A DNA stretch of 64,000 nucleotides from Archangium lansingense (GCF_026626635.1 NZ_JAPNKA010000001.1:7626001-7690000); one strand, 5' to 3'; counted from the stretch's first letter, positions 16,813-29,200 are shown. Numbers and translations: made by a program. Notes: generated by a model not told the origin, from the sequence alone.

Positions 16813-17898
16813 ATGCTCTCCATTCGATCTACCGCTCTCTCCTGCCTCGTCGTGTTCGGTTTCGTCGCCGGTTGCGGCGACACTTCTCCCCCCTGCCCCG
16901 TCGACACACCCGACGCGTCCGTGCCGGTGATGTGTAACAGCGTCGGCGTCGAGCTGTGCGGCGGCTCCTGCGTGAGCATCGAGAGCGACCCGAAGCACTG
17001 CGGTGGTTGCGACAAGGCCTGCGCGACCGGCGAGGCTTGTGAGGGCGGCGTCTGTGTCGCGCTCTGTCAGATCGACGGCAAGCAGGTCGCCGCCGGAGCG
17101 GTGAACGCGGCGAATTCGTGCGAACAGTGCACGCCGGCGACGTCCGCGACCGCATGGACGCAACACGCTGACGGGACGCCGTGCAACCCGGGACAGGTGT
17201 GCTCGGCCGGTGTGTGCAGCCCGAAGTGCTTCATCGACGGCGTGGTCTACGCCGCGGATGTGCCGAACCCGGCGAACGCCTGCGAGACGTGCGTGCCGGC
17301 GACGTCGACGACGCAGTGGACGGCCCGCGCGAGCGTTCCGCTGCTGGTCGGCGGCGAAGACATCACGGCGCAAGGCTGGACGACGATCTCGCAGACGCCG
17401 AACACGCTCACGTACGGCGCGGACTACGTTCGCCTCGAGACGTCGACGAACAGCGGCGGGCGGACGAGCGGGCAGCTGCTCATCACGCGGGCGAACTCGC
17501 TCGACGCAACGAAGCCGTTCAAAATCCACGTGACGATGCAGGTCGAGTCGGTGAGCACCCACAACTCGTTGGACAGCGGCGCGGCCATCCTGGGGAGCTT
17601 CACGTCGCCGTTCGGCAACTCCACGGATCGTTCGCAGATGATCTACCTCGACAACGGTGCGATCGGCTGGGCGGACGACACGCAGTCCGCGGCGTTCCCG
17701 GTGACCGACGGCGCATATCATGTCTACGAGCTCGCGGTGGACGCAGCGAAGGTGGCGACGGTGAGCATCGACGGCGTCGCGAAGCTCACGCGGAACAACT
17801 TCATGGCGAACGGCACCATCGCCATCGGCGACCAGACGAACGACCCGAACATCGATGGAGCGGTGCGGATCAAGTCGGTCGAGCGGCTCTGTCCATAA
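16813..17898 (+). CDS. Cysteine-rich lipoprotein with jelly-roll-like C-terminus
   Basis: A 361-residue lipoprotein (lipobox FVAGC). Residues 35-170 hold Cys-rich repeats (CGGSCVSIESDPKHCGGC, then two NxANxCExCxPATSxTxWT units), a myxobacterial surface-protein pattern. The C-terminal 190 residues are beta-rich and resemble a concanavalin-like sandwich (YVRLETSTNSGGRTSG, AYHVYELAVDAAKVATVSID). Probably a surface glycan-binding protein. ATG 16813 is the start that gives a proper signal peptide. Confidence 0.8.
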   Translation: MLSIRSTALSCLVVFGFVAGCGDTSPPCPVDTPDASVPVMCNSVGVELCGGSCVSIESDPKHCGGCDKACATGEACEGGVCVALCQIDGKQVAAGAVNAANSCEQCTPATSATAWTQHADGTPCNPGQVCSAGVCSPKCFIDGVVYAADVPNPANACETCVPATSTTQWTARASVPLLVGGEDITAQGWTTISQTPNTLTYGADYVRLETSTNSGGRTSGQLLITRANSLDATKPFKIHVTMQVESVSTHNSLDSGAAILGSFTSPFGNSTDRSQMIYLDNGAIGWADDTQSAAFPVTDGAYHVYELAVDAAKVATVSIDGVAKLTRNNFMANGTIAIGDQTNDPNIDGAVRIKSVERLCP

Positions 17899-18002
17899 AG
17901 TTCCACCACGGCATCTACCAAGATGACCCGGCTGTAGGTGGGCGGCAGGTGCCAGGCGGTGACATCTACTCCTGGCACCCTCCCATCAAAGGGCAGCTCG
18001 CT

Positions 18003-18761
18003 CTACTCGACGAGCACCGCGCCGCCGACGTTGTCGTACACCCAACCGCTCATGCAACCCGCGTCATAGAGGTTCTTCGAATTGACGCAGGTGGATGGAA
18101 CCAGCGAGTAGCTGGGCCCAGCGCAGTGCGTATCCCCGGGGTTGCCGTGCCAGCCCTGGAGCTTCACCTGCCGGCCACCGGCCAGCAGGATGGAGCGAGG
18201 GCGGAAACCCAGCACATTGCTCGCTCCCAATCCCAGTGCCGGGCCGCATGCACTGTCCATCGCGTACGCCCCCAGGGAGCGGATCGCCACGGCCTTGCCG
18301 CTGAAATTGTCACCGGAGTAGACGGTGGCGAGGACGCTGGAGTCCGTCTGCGGGGTCGGCACCTTCTCGATGATCACCGCGCCGCCGACGTTGTCGTACA
18401 CCCAGCTGCTGATGCAGCCCGCGTCATAGAGGTTCTTCGAGTTGGTGCAGGTGATCGGAACCTGCGAGTAGCTGGGTCCAGCGCAGTGCGTGTCCCCGGG
18501 GTTGCCGTGCCAGCCCTGGAGCTTCGCCTGGTAGCCATCGGCCAGCTGGATGAAGCGGGGACGGAAACCCAGCACATTGCTCGCGCCCAGTCCCAGTACC
18601 GGGCCGCACCCGCTGTCCATCGCATACGTCCCCTGCGAATAGAGCTGCACCGCCGTGCCACTGCCGTTGTCCCCGGAATAGACGGTGGCGACCTGCGCGA
18701 AAGCCGATGCACTCGAGAGCTGAAACGCCAGAACGCCAAAGGCCGTACAGAGCTTCTTCAT
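18003..18761 (-). CDS. Secreted tandem-repeat protein, beta/gamma-crystallin-like
   Basis: A 252-residue exported protein: the signal peptide ends ASAFAQ. Two repeats of about 110 residues follow, each with VATVYSGDN/LATVYSGDN, a GxYAMDSxCGP turn, GLGASNVLGFRPR, KLQGWHGNPGDTHCAGPSYS and KNLYDAGC plus WVYDNVGGAV. The YSGDNxSG start resembles beta/gamma-crystallin folds such as myxobacterial protein S; this fold call is inference. AAGGAGAT lies seven bases before ATG 18761. The two repeats are about 80% identical, so the duplication is fairly recent. Confidence 0.75.
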   Translation of the reverse strand: MKKLCTAFGVLAFQLSSASAFAQVATVYSGDNGSGTAVQLYSQGTYAMDSGCGPVLGLGASNVLGFRPRFIQLADGYQAKLQGWHGNPGDTHCAGPSYSQVPITCTNSKNLYDAGCISSWVYDNVGGAVIIEKVPTPQTDSSVLATVYSGDNFSGKAVAIRSLGAYAMDSACGPALGLGASNVLGFRPRSILLAGGRQVKLQGWHGNPGDTHCAGPSYSLVPSTCVNSKNLYDAGCMSGWVYDNVGGAVLVE

Positions 18762-18907
18762 GAACTCATCTCCTTGCTCGTGTCGAGCGGGTGTGGAGCG
18801 GGACTCCGTGGAAGACGGGCTAGATCCGCCTTCAGCGGAATAGCCACATCTGTAGTGGAGTCCGGCCTCGCTGCATACCGTGCTAATCAGCACGGTTGCT
18901 CGCTTGG

Positions 18908-19708
18908 CTACTTACGGTGGCCAAGCCAGATGGCCGTCAACTCCGCGCGACTCCGGACGCCGAACTTGCGGAAGATCTGTCCCACGTGGTTGTGGGTGGT
19001 TCCGAGCGTAGAGCCCAGCGCATCGGCGATCTCCTTCTCCGAGCGCCCCGTCAGCAGGAGCCGGGTCACGCGGCGCTCCATGGCGGTGAGCGGCGAGCGG
19101 GCGGCGATGAGTCCGTGGCTGAGAGCCAGAGCACGGTGGAACCACTTGAGGCCGCGGAGCACGACGCCAGCGAGCTCCGCGTCCGCTGCGGAGAAACGCG
19201 TGCGGGTCGCGATCTTGTCGATGACGAAGTAGGACTCCATGTCGGGACCCAGGGGGAGCACCACCCAGATGCGGTCGTCGATTCGCGGGAGCCTGTAAAA
19301 CAAATCATAGTGCGGGGTGGATTTGAACGTCTTGAAATCAATCCACCCGTCACGCAGACGATGCACGCGGAAGCGGCCCGCTTCTCCCGAAATGGTCGTG
19401 GTCGTCAGGCCAAGCGGCACGTCGCTCTTCTTGTCGAGGCTTTTCTGCACGAGTTTCAACCGCTCCTGCTTCGCGGGATCGGGCTGCCAGACTTCGTAGG
19501 AACGCATCCGCCATCCGTGTCCGAGGTCCCTGTTCGCCATCTCTCCCGAGATGAGCCGCACGGCGGAAAACCAGAAGACATTGTCCGCGCGCAGGAGCTT
19601 CGCCAGACATTCGAAGAGATGGCGAAGCGCGGCATCGCTCTCCGATGTATTGAATTCGGCAACGCTGTCCCAGATGGCGAAGACCGATTCCAGCTCGCGC
19701 GTAGTCAT
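18908..19708 (-). CDS. LuxR-family transcriptional regulator
   Basis: A 266-residue protein with a C-terminal LuxR/GerE helix-turn-helix (LTAMERRVTRLLLTGRSEKE, then IADALGSTLGTTHNHVGQIF). The N-terminal 200 residues look like an alpha/beta sensory domain without a recognised family; no phosphoacceptor region. It is followed (minus direction) by the crystallin-like gene and might regulate it, though a 150-bp gap separates them. Confidence 0.88.
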   Translation of the reverse strand: MTTRELESVFAIWDSVAEFNTSESDAALRHLFECLAKLLRADNVFWFSAVRLISGEMANRDLGHGWRMRSYEVWQPDPAKQERLKLVQKSLDKKSDVPLGLTTTTISGEAGRFRVHRLRDGWIDFKTFKSTPHYDLFYRLPRIDDRIWVVLPLGPDMESYFVIDKIATRTRFSAADAELAGVVLRGLKWFHRALALSHGLIAARSPLTAMERRVTRLLLTGRSEKEIADALGSTLGTTHNHVGQIFRKFGVRSRAELTAIWLGHRK

Positions 19709-20266
19709 TGAATTTCGACCCTAGGTGGCGGTTATTCGTGGCGTCAAGCAGCCGCCCCCTGGCGCTCCCTGCCTCCGCGAAGGGTCTTCGCTTCCTTCGT
19801 ACTCAAACAAGCCAGGGCAGCAGTGTGCCCCATGGGGGTGCTCGGGCCCCTACACCGGCGCCGCGCACGGCCTTGCTGGCCCACTCCTCCTCCGCCTCCC
19901 GCCCCCCAGCAATAGCCAACGCGTCGAAGACGCCCACCGGAGTCCCAGCGCCAGCACTCCGCGCTCCGAGTCACCCGTCGGCCCGGTGGTACTGCCGGCG
20001 CCGGTGTTGTTCCCGGGTTTTCGCTGGGAGTGACGCGGCTGAAGGCGGGCCAGGGAGGGTGTCCTGGTTCACAATTCTCCAGTGAGGGGGAGCACTGAGC
20101 CCAAACCGAGACATGGGCAAAGTCCATTCCTGTCGGGGCGGCGGAAAGGACCCGTGACCTCGACGTCCTGGTAGCTCCCAACATGGATTGGGCCTGGGCC
20201 GACATCGGGTTCAATATCGTCACGACCGTCGCCACGATGGGGTTGGCGGGCCCTGCGGCTGGGCCA
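19709..20266. other. Non-coding stretch, no supported gene
   Basis: No frame here has a plausible start, RBS and family match. The frames that are open are GC-rich shadows. It ends at the MFS relic. Confidence 0.5.
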
Positions 20267-20557
20267 TCACGCCGTGCACGACGATGGGGGCGGGCTCTTG
20301 CGGAGCGAACCGACGGCTTGCTCCTTGGCAACCAGGAGGCCCAGCGGCAGAAAGTAGAGCGCGGCGATGGCCGTTCCGACGACCACAGGTCCCGTCGCGC
20401 CCAGAGACGTCTCCAGCGCGACCCCGGCAATCGACGAACCGATGGCCGTGCCCAGGTTGAGGGAGGACGTGGTGAGCGAGGCCGCGAGCGTCGGCGCCTG
20501 GCTGGCGAAGCGGACGGCCATCGAGACACGGTTTTGCTTCCTCGTGAACGCCAACAT
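20267..20557 (-). pseudogene. MFS transporter C-terminal fragment
   Basis: About 96 residues read as the last two transmembrane helices of a DHA1-type MFS permease: VRFASQAPTLAASLTTSSLN, LGTAIGSSIAG, LGATGPVVVGTAIAALYFLP and a short basic tail with a natural stop. The upstream part of the same frame is unrelated and Pro/Arg-rich, so the first ten helices are missing. It is a gene tail without a start. Confidence 0.6.
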
Positions 20558-20891
20558 CCTCGGACGCACGTCGCCGGACCTGGGTGCCTCCCTCGACGCC
20601 TGGGAATTCTTTTCCCATTTCTCGACAGCACTCCATTCCCGGTAGGTGCCCTCGACGTCGCGGGTCGTCCGCGTCCTCACTGATTTCCCCAAGCGGGCGG
20701 AGGGAGCGACCCATCCCGCTATCCGGCAGCGGTCATTGATTCGAACCCGGGAGCAGGTGCCACGAACCCGCGCCCGCCCAAGCTTCCGGTCCATCGCGCG
20801 TCGCATCACGCCCTGGCGATGGAAGGACCTCCTGATGCGTGGAGGGGGCGGATGCCGTGTACGTGACTGCAAGGCAAGGAGAGGCGTGGCG

Positions 20892-22544
20892 ATGATCATT
20901 GAAACAGACAAGGGACAGGTCGAAGGAACCACCGAGGAAGGCATCCACGTGTTCAAGGGCATCCCCTACGCGGCGCCGCCGGTGGATGACCTGCGCTGGC
21001 GGCCGCCGCAGGAGGCCACCGAGTGGAGGCCGGACGTACTCAAGGCCGACACCTTCGGACCGGCCTGCCCCCAGCCCGTCTATGAGGACTCGCTGGATGG
21101 CTCCGAACCCGTGGGTGAGCAGAGCGAGGACTGCCTGTATCTGAACGTCTGGACGGCCGGCGTCGACGCATCGAAGCCCAAGCCGGTCATGGTGTGGATC
21201 CACGGCGGTGCCTTCAAGGTGGGTGCCTCCCACATCACGATGTTCAGCGGCTTGCCCTTGGCTCAGAAGGGCGCCGTGGTCGTCAGCTTCAACTATCGCC
21301 TCGGGAATCTTGGCTTCTTCGCGCATCCTGGCCTGGAGGCGGAGACGGGGGGACAGGGTCCGGTGAACTTCGGGCTCCTGGATCAGATCGCTGCGCTGGA
21401 GTGGGTCAAGCGCAACATCGCCGCGTTCGGAGGCGACCCGGACAACGTGACCATCTTCGGCCAGTCGGCCGGAGGAGTGAGCGTGCTCGCCCTGTTCGCC
21501 TCGCCGATGGAGAAGACCACCGGGCTGTTTCGCAGGGGCATCGCGCAGAGCCCGTATGCGATTCCCGAGCACACGCGGGAGAAGGCCATCGAGAATGGCA
21601 CCATCGTGGCGAGCGCGCTGTTCAAGCTGGGCCCCGATGCCACGGCGGCCCAGCTACGGCAGGTGCCGGCCGAGCTCTTCTCCGCCAAGGAGATGGAGGG
21701 CCCGGACGGGGAGCCGGTTCCGGTAGGTGGGCTGGCTCCGGTGCCCGTGGTCGACGGCGTGGTGCTGACGAAGAAGATCCGCCAAGCCTTCAAGGACGGT
21801 GATCAGAAGGTGTTGCCGCTGATCATCGGGAGCACCAGCAACGAAGCCAGTGTGCTCGCTGCATTCGGGATGAATCCGGTCGCCGTGCTGGGCAGGATCA
21901 TCGACGTCGGCGGGGATGATGCGAGGGACTTCGTGCAAGAGATGAGGCGTCTCTACGCCAACGATCCAGAGGTAAACCCCAAGGAGCTCGACAGCAACCG
22001 GCGCTTCGCCCCTCTGCTGCTGCGCGACATGCTGTTCACCATGCAGGCCCGCTGGATCTCGGACGAACACTCGAAGAAGTCGTCGAGCTGGCGTTACTAC
22101 TTCAGCTACGTCACGGAGGCCGACCGCGAGGAACATCGCTACGGCGTCGCTCACGGAAACGAGGTCGTCTACACCATGGGGACGGGCGACATCTTCGTGG
22201 GGTCCAAGGACGTTTTCACGGATAACGACCGGGCGGTGTCCGAGAAGGTCGTCGACTACTGGTACTCGTTCGCGAACACCGGCACCCCCAGCGGGAGAGT
22301 GGCGTGGCCCAAGAACGAGTACGGGCTCATCGCGCCGAAGGACAACACCCTGAAACTGGACGAGCCAATCACCCTCGCGACTGGCTTCCGGAGGGCCCGT
22401 CTCGACCGGCTCATCATGATATATCCCCTCCTGGAGGAGGCGCTCTCGGGCGAGGGGACCGAGGAGGCCGAAGCGGCCGAGGCGGGCGAGTATCCAGGCG
22501 TCGAACCCACCCAGGAGCCTGCCGCTCCAGGGGACCACTCGTGA
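20892..22544 (+). CDS. Type B carboxylesterase
   Basis: A 550-residue alpha/beta hydrolase: oxyanion HGGAF (104-108), nucleophile in FGQSAGGVSV (Ser192), an acidic residue in GSTSNEAS (about 318) and His in YGVAHGNEVVY (about 420), the usual carboxylesterase/cholinesterase triad. It lacks a signal peptide. The C-terminus is Glu/Ala-rich and probably disordered. ATG 20892 follows AAGGAGAGG (20877-20885); GTG 20886 in the same frame is the alternative. Stands alone. Confidence 0.92.
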   Translation: MIIETDKGQVEGTTEEGIHVFKGIPYAAPPVDDLRWRPPQEATEWRPDVLKADTFGPACPQPVYEDSLDGSEPVGEQSEDCLYLNVWTAGVDASKPKPVMVWIHGGAFKVGASHITMFSGLPLAQKGAVVVSFNYRLGNLGFFAHPGLEAETGGQGPVNFGLLDQIAALEWVKRNIAAFGGDPDNVTIFGQSAGGVSVLALFASPMEKTTGLFRRGIAQSPYAIPEHTREKAIENGTIVASALFKLGPDATAAQLRQVPAELFSAKEMEGPDGEPVPVGGLAPVPVVDGVVLTKKIRQAFKDGDQKVLPLIIGSTSNEASVLAAFGMNPVAVLGRIIDVGGDDARDFVQEMRRLYANDPEVNPKELDSNRRFAPLLLRDMLFTMQARWISDEHSKKSSSWRYYFSYVTEADREEHRYGVAHGNEVVYTMGTGDIFVGSKDVFTDNDRAVSEKVVDYWYSFANTGTPSGRVAWPKNEYGLIAPKDNTLKLDEPITLATGFRRARLDRLIMIYPLLEEALSGEGTEEAEAAEAGEYPGVEPTQEPAAPGDHS

Positions 22545-22669
22545 CGGGAACCAACCTCCTTCACGACTGAGCTGCCGTGAGTCTCGGTCAAGCGCTTGCG
22601 CATGGGGAGGGATTCGGACGGGGACCGCCGGTGGGTGGCGAGTAGACCGGGCGGGGCTGCTCTACCGCC

Positions 22670-23506
22670 TCAGCCAATCACCGTGCGGGTGAGTGCCAGG
22701 ACGCCGTCACCCGTCACATCCGCGTACTTGTGGCGCGCGATGCCCCGGACGGCGTCCGAAGTGAGGTAGCGCAGGTGCGGCTGGGCGGTGGTCGCGACCT
22801 CGACGATGATCTTCGCCACGTCGTCCCCCGTCTGCGCCCCGTCATAGCGGCCCTTCAAGCGGGACATGTAGCCCTCGAGCAGGGGCCGGTAGGGCCCCAG
22901 CTCTCCCGTCATGCCGTCGCTCGCCGCCAGCACGTTGTTCACGAACTCCGTGCTGACCGGACCCGGCTCGATGAGCGAGATGTGGATGCCCAGCTTCTCC
23001 GCCACCGGAGCCAGGCTCTCCATGAAGCCCTCCACCGCGAACTTGGCGGCGCAGTACGCGTCATTGAAGGGTTGCCCGATGAGCCCTCCGATGCTGCTCA
23101 CCGAGATGACCCGGCCCGAGCGCTGCTCTCGCATCACCGGGAACACCGCCTGCGTCACCCGCCACACGCCGAAGAAGTTCACCTCCATCGTGCGTCGCAG
23201 CGCCTCTGGAGACGTCTGCTCCATGGAGCCACGGAAGCCCGCTCCCGCGTTGTTCACCAGCACGTCGATGCGGCCGTGACGCTGGAGCACTTCCCGCACG
23301 CACTGGCGCACGGACTCGTCGCTCTCCACATCCAGCGCGCGGATGTCCAGCGGGACGCCCTCCGCGGTGGCGCGGGCGCGCAGACGCTCGGCCTTCTCCG
23401 GGTTGCGGAGCGTGGCGATGACCTCGAAGCCGGCCTTCGCCAGCTGGACGGCCGTGCTCAGTCCGATGCCCGTGGACGTGCCGGTGACGAGCGCGATGGG
23501 GGCCAT
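22670..23506 (-). CDS. Short-chain dehydrogenase/reductase
   Basis: A 278-residue SDR: nucleotide-binding TGTSTGIG (8-15), NNAG (85-88), catalytic Ser138 and YCAAK (151-155). Asp after the GxR segment and Arg residues near 34 fit NADP(H). Substrate unknown. It is divergent from the AraC regulator at 23619 with a palindromic site between them, so that regulator probably controls it. Confidence 0.92.
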   Translation of the reverse strand: MAPIALVTGTSTGIGLSTAVQLAKAGFEVIATLRNPEKAERLRARATAEGVPLDIRALDVESDESVRQCVREVLQRHGRIDVLVNNAGAGFRGSMEQTSPEALRRTMEVNFFGVWRVTQAVFPVMREQRSGRVISVSSIGGLIGQPFNDAYCAAKFAVEGFMESLAPVAEKLGIHISLIEPGPVSTEFVNNVLAASDGMTGELGPYRPLLEGYMSRLKGRYDGAQTGDDVAKIIVEVATTAQPHLRYLTSDAVRGIARHKYADVTGDGVLALTRTVIG

Positions 23507-23572
23507 GGTAGTCTCTCCTCGGTGATCAGGCGCCGCGGGGTGCGGCGTCGTGTCATGGAGTAGGTATCACTC

Positions 23573-23602
23573 GGCGCCAGTCCACCCTTGACCGTGGGCG
23601 CC
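23573..23602. promoter_or_regulatory. Candidate operator between SDR and AraC genes
   Basis: GGCGCC (23573-23578) and GGCGCC (23597-23602), with inner TCCAC and GTG, form an interrupted dyad in the 112-bp gap between the divergent genes. Position fits a regulator-binding site; not proven. Confidence 0.35.
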
Positions 23603-23618
23603 AATCGACTGACCCGCG

Positions 23619-24644
23619 ATGCCACCTGGCGCCACCCGAACCCTGTCACTCCCTCGCGGCCTGCTCGCCCTGCTGGCGGAGGCCGGTGTGCGGGTGGAGT
23701 CCCTGGCACGGAAGGTCGGCGCTGTCTCGGCTTCCGCGAGACTCACCCCGGCCCAGATGGATGCCTTCCTCGACCTGGCGCTCCCGGCGGTGGGGTCCGA
23801 TGAGGCCAGACTGAAGATGGCCATGGATGTGCGGCCAGAGCTTTTCGGCGTGGTAGGGCTGGCCGCCATGGCCGCGCCCACCCTGGGCGTCGCGTTGACT
23901 CGCGTCGAGCGCTACAAACGGCTGTTGGCCCTGGACACCGTCGGGCTCGCTCCCGGAAGGGACTCCACGCGCGTGCGGATTCACCTGGCGCGGCCGGATG
24001 GGCCCACCGCGCGGATGCGCGCCGAGATGGAGATGGTGTTCCTGCTGGCGTTCGCCCGGAGGATGACGCGCACCCAGGTCATCCCCCAACGGGTGGACCT
24101 CCGGGGACCCGTTCCCACGTATCAGGCTCTCCTGGAGGCCTTCTTCAAGGCGCCCATCCACCATGGCCAGGAGAGCGATGCGCTCGTGTTCTCCGCGCTC
24201 GAGCTGGCCCGTCCTCTGGCGAGCAGCAACTCCGAGTTGGCCGGGTTGCTCGGGCCGCGCGCGGAACAGCTCCTCGTGGAAAGCGGAAGCCTGGACGTCG
24301 CGGAGCAGGTGCGCGCGGCGCTCCGACGCATGCTCGCCGGAGACGAGCCCTCCATGGAGGCCGTCGCTCAGACACTCGGGACGAGTGGGCGCACCTTGCA
24401 GCGCCGGCTCTCCGAGGCGGGCACCTCGTTCGTCGCGCTGTTGGGAGAGGTGCGCTGGGAGCTGGCGCGTGAGCAGTTGGCTCGCACGGACATGGAGGTC
24501 GCCGAGCTCTCCTTCCTGCTCGGCTTCTCGGACTCCAGTGCTTTCCATCGTGCCTTCAAGCGCTGGGAAGGGGTGACTCCACTCGAGTACCGCAGGGCCG
24601 CGAGGTGGAGGACAACTCCTTCGCCCATGCCACCGCGAGAGTAA
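23619..24644 (+). CDS. AraC-family regulator
   Basis: A 341-residue protein with a large N-terminal arabinose-binding-like sensor domain (OruR/ArgR-type) and two C-terminal helix-turn-helix motifs: MEAVAQTLGTSGRTLQRRLS and VAELSFLLGFSDSSAFHRAF followed by KRWEGVTPLEYR. It is divergent from the SDR gene and probably controls it in response to a small molecule. Confidence 0.92.
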   Translation: MPPGATRTLSLPRGLLALLAEAGVRVESLARKVGAVSASARLTPAQMDAFLDLALPAVGSDEARLKMAMDVRPELFGVVGLAAMAAPTLGVALTRVERYKRLLALDTVGLAPGRDSTRVRIHLARPDGPTARMRAEMEMVFLLAFARRMTRTQVIPQRVDLRGPVPTYQALLEAFFKAPIHHGQESDALVFSALELARPLASSNSELAGLLGPRAEQLLVESGSLDVAEQVRAALRRMLAGDEPSMEAVAQTLGTSGRTLQRRLSEAGTSFVALLGEVRWELAREQLARTDMEVAELSFLLGFSDSSAFHRAFKRWEGVTPLEYRRAARWRTTPSPMPPRE

Positions 24645-24872
24645 GTGACCATCGGGGGCGGCGAGGCGTTCCTGCGTCCCGGCTGGCTCGACGTCGCTCG
24701 GGCCAAAAGGTGCGGAAGGCCACGCTCGAACTGCTCCAGCCCTCATCCTCCACAGGCCTGCGTTGTCAAGGAGTCAATCTCTGGATGAATGAAGCGATCT
24801 GAAAGGAGCCCAAGCGCATACGTTCACCCCTGGGAAAGCGTCTCGCGTCCAGTCACAAACCCAGGGGGAAGA

Positions 24873-26159
<1,287 letters not shown>

Positions 26160-26214
26160 GCAGCCCCGACGGCCACCGCTGGCACGCCCGCACCACCGCC
26201 GGTGCCCACGCGGG

Positions 26215-29200
26215 TCATGTCGGGCCTGGTGGCGTTCTCTTTCCCTCGGAGGAAGAGCTGGAACCCGCCCCTTGCAGACACACCAGTGCGGGCCCGGTCG
26301 GGACTTCACCGTTGGAGAATATCTTGTCCTCCCGCACCTGGTCGTTCTGGCGGATCTGCTCCAGGAGAGACCTGGCCTTCTGCCGCAGGGCCCATCTCCG
26401 TCCCTCGTCAGAGTCGCCCTGCTCCTCCAATCGGGCGGCCTCGCACCGATAGGCCTGCGCGAGGTCCCACCAGAACTCGTCGAAGATCGCGTGCTTGAAC
26501 TTGCTCCGATCTATCTTTTCGATCTCCCGGATGGCATCTCGGGGGCGAGCCTGTCCGAGGAAGACCTCCCCCAACGCAGAGGTGGCCATCGCCCACTGGA
26601 TCTTGTCGCCGCTGCTGCTCAATTCGCTCGCCCTGCGGGCGAACTTCTCCGCCAGCTGGCCCTCCTCCTGACTCGGCCCGAGCCGACTCGGCCCGAGACG
26701 ATCATTGTGAAAGCGGAAGCTCCACTCCCAGAAATTGTACGCATAGCGGAGCATCGCATCGACGTGGGTCGGATCGAGATTGATCGCCTGCTCGTACTCC
26801 ATGAGCGCTGCATGATAGGCACTGGAAATCATCTCATCACGGTTCTTCTCGTACCAGATATCCTCCCAAGCCCAGACGATGTCGCCATACTTATCCGCCC
26901 GGAAGACGTGAGCATTGGCATCCTTGCTCAGGAGCATCATCGGATCCTCGTCGCCGAGCTGGTAGGCCACCCTGGCCGCGCCGCACTGGAATGAGACCTT
27001 CCGCAAGGGGTCATTGGAGAGCGCCGCGGCGTTCTTGTAGTACCTCGAGGCCATTCGGAAGTGCAGCAACCGGGGCCGCTCCGCCCACGGGGGGAACACC
27101 CGTGGCGGCGGCTGCTCGCCTTCTGTCAGGGGACACTCCTGGCGCACTCCGTCATTGCCCTCCGTGAATTGGGGCCGCTCGAAGAGCATCCCGAGCGTGC
27201 CTTGCACATGAGCCTCGCTCTCCCGGATGTCCGAGACGGTATGCCAGGTGGGGGGCAGCTGCCTGTACACCCGCTCCGCGCGCTTGCAATAGAAATAGGC
27301 CCCGAGGCGCTTCTGGGAGGCCAGGTCCGCATGGCTTTCCGCGTTGGCCGCATCGAACCCCAACAGGCAGAGCCCATAGTAGGCCTGGGTCTTCTCCAGT
27401 TGATGGCCCGGGAACTGGATGATCCGTTGCCAGAGGACACGTGCCTCGCTCCGCCTCGCATCCGTCTTCCCCGATATCATCATCGGCTCCGGCGTTGGCT
27501 CGGAGGCGACCGTCGTCCGTTGCAGGAATCCCGTCGGGCCGGAGTGGAAGGACATGGAGGCCAGGGCTACCTGACCGGGGAGGAATTGGGGGTTGAGCGT
27601 GATGCTGGTGCGGAAGGCATTGGTGGCCTGGTCCGTCTGACCATCCGTCTGCAATGCAATCCCCAGGCTGTAGTGTGCCAGGGTAAACCTGGGGTCCAGC
27701 TGGATTGCCTCGCGAAACTTCTCGATGGCCTGGCCCAGGGAGTCGTAGCCCGACGTACGTACGAATGACTCCCAGCTCTCCACCCCCTTGTGGAAGGACT
27801 CGAAAGCCTCCGGGGAGCTGGTGATGCCGATATCCTTCAACCCTGGGTCATTGCGGATGATCTCGAAGGCCAGGGCCCGGGTGAGGCGCGAGACGGCGTC
27901 AGCGAGCTTCGGCTCGGCCGACAGCTCCTTCGACAGCTTGTTCTTGTCCAACTCGACCCGCCAGGACTCTCCGTCGCTGCTCCTGGCAAGCAGGATGTAA
28001 CGGGTCTGCTCTTCATAGAGGGTGCTTCGAATGACGTTCACGCCCAGCAGCGCGCGCATCGGCTCCTGGATGGGCGCGGCCAGCATGCGGAAGGGAACCT
28101 TGATGCCTCCACTGAGCTCCAGGACCAGGTTCTGGGTGGCGGCGGCCGAGGTCCCGGACATGTCCGACGCATAGCCGAACTGCTTCATCTGATGGGTGTC
28201 CCCAGGCTGTTGGAGCATGACCTCCGGCTGGAGCACCCACTCGAGGTCTCCGAGGGCAGTCGTGAGGCTCTCGGCGAGGGTCTGGCCAAGCGCCTGCGCC
28301 TGCTCGTCCTGCTCCTGGGCTGCGGAGAGCCCCGTGACCACGAAGGGCTCGATGACCGTCTTGCCCGCGTTGGGCACCTCGTTGGCGGCGATCAGGAGGA
28401 CCAGGGTCAGGGGGAGCGTCGCCAGCAGGAGCCGGAGGGGCTTGCGAGCACTCAGCCAATCGTATCCGCGTTTCAGGTGCTCGCCGACCAGGGTGCGCCA
28501 CCCGGGCCGGGTCACGCGCCCCTCCGGGCCTGGTTCCGGCGAGCCTTTCGTGGCGAACGAGCGCCAATGGCGGATGCGCCGGAACAGTGGCCCCTCCAGG
28601 AGCGTCTCCGCTAGCACGAAGGCGATGAGGAGCACGCCGGCCAGGAAGAAGAGCATCCCGAACTCCGAGGAGAAGAGCAGCATGGCGATGAGCCACGGCA
28701 GGACGAGCAGCGCGCCCAGGACGACACGCCGGCACGGCAGCGACAGCCCGGGCAGTTCGACGCTCCTGAGCCGGCGGGCGGCGACGACCACCGCGAGGGC
28801 GAGCATGCCCGCGAGTGCCGCCCAGCAGGGCCATGGATGAGCACCATCTCCACGCAGGGAGAGCGCGACGAGCCCCACTCCCATGAGCCACGAGCTCGCC
28901 ACCAGCGCCGCATGGTGTCCCTTGCGGAGCCAGGCCCGCCGGCGCTGGAACTCCCGCAGGAGAAGAGAGCTACAGAGGCTCAGGCCGAGGGGAAAGGCCA
29001 GCATCAAGCAGAGGCGCCAGCTCAGATGCCACCGATGGGCGGATGTCGACTCCGTGAACTCCGCCCGGCCGAAGCTGAGGAGGGCCAGCACGGAGATGAA
29101 GGCCGCCGCCAACCCGGCGAACCCCTCGAGGGAGCGCACCCGAAGCAGGTCGAGCAGGCACCCGGCGAGACAGAGGCACAACCAGAGGAGCAGGGGCGGC

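Noticed and set aside
20735-20775. CCGGGTTCGAATC on the minus strand resembling a tRNA T-arm
   Set aside because: The 3' half of the stem does not pair and no acceptor strand follows.
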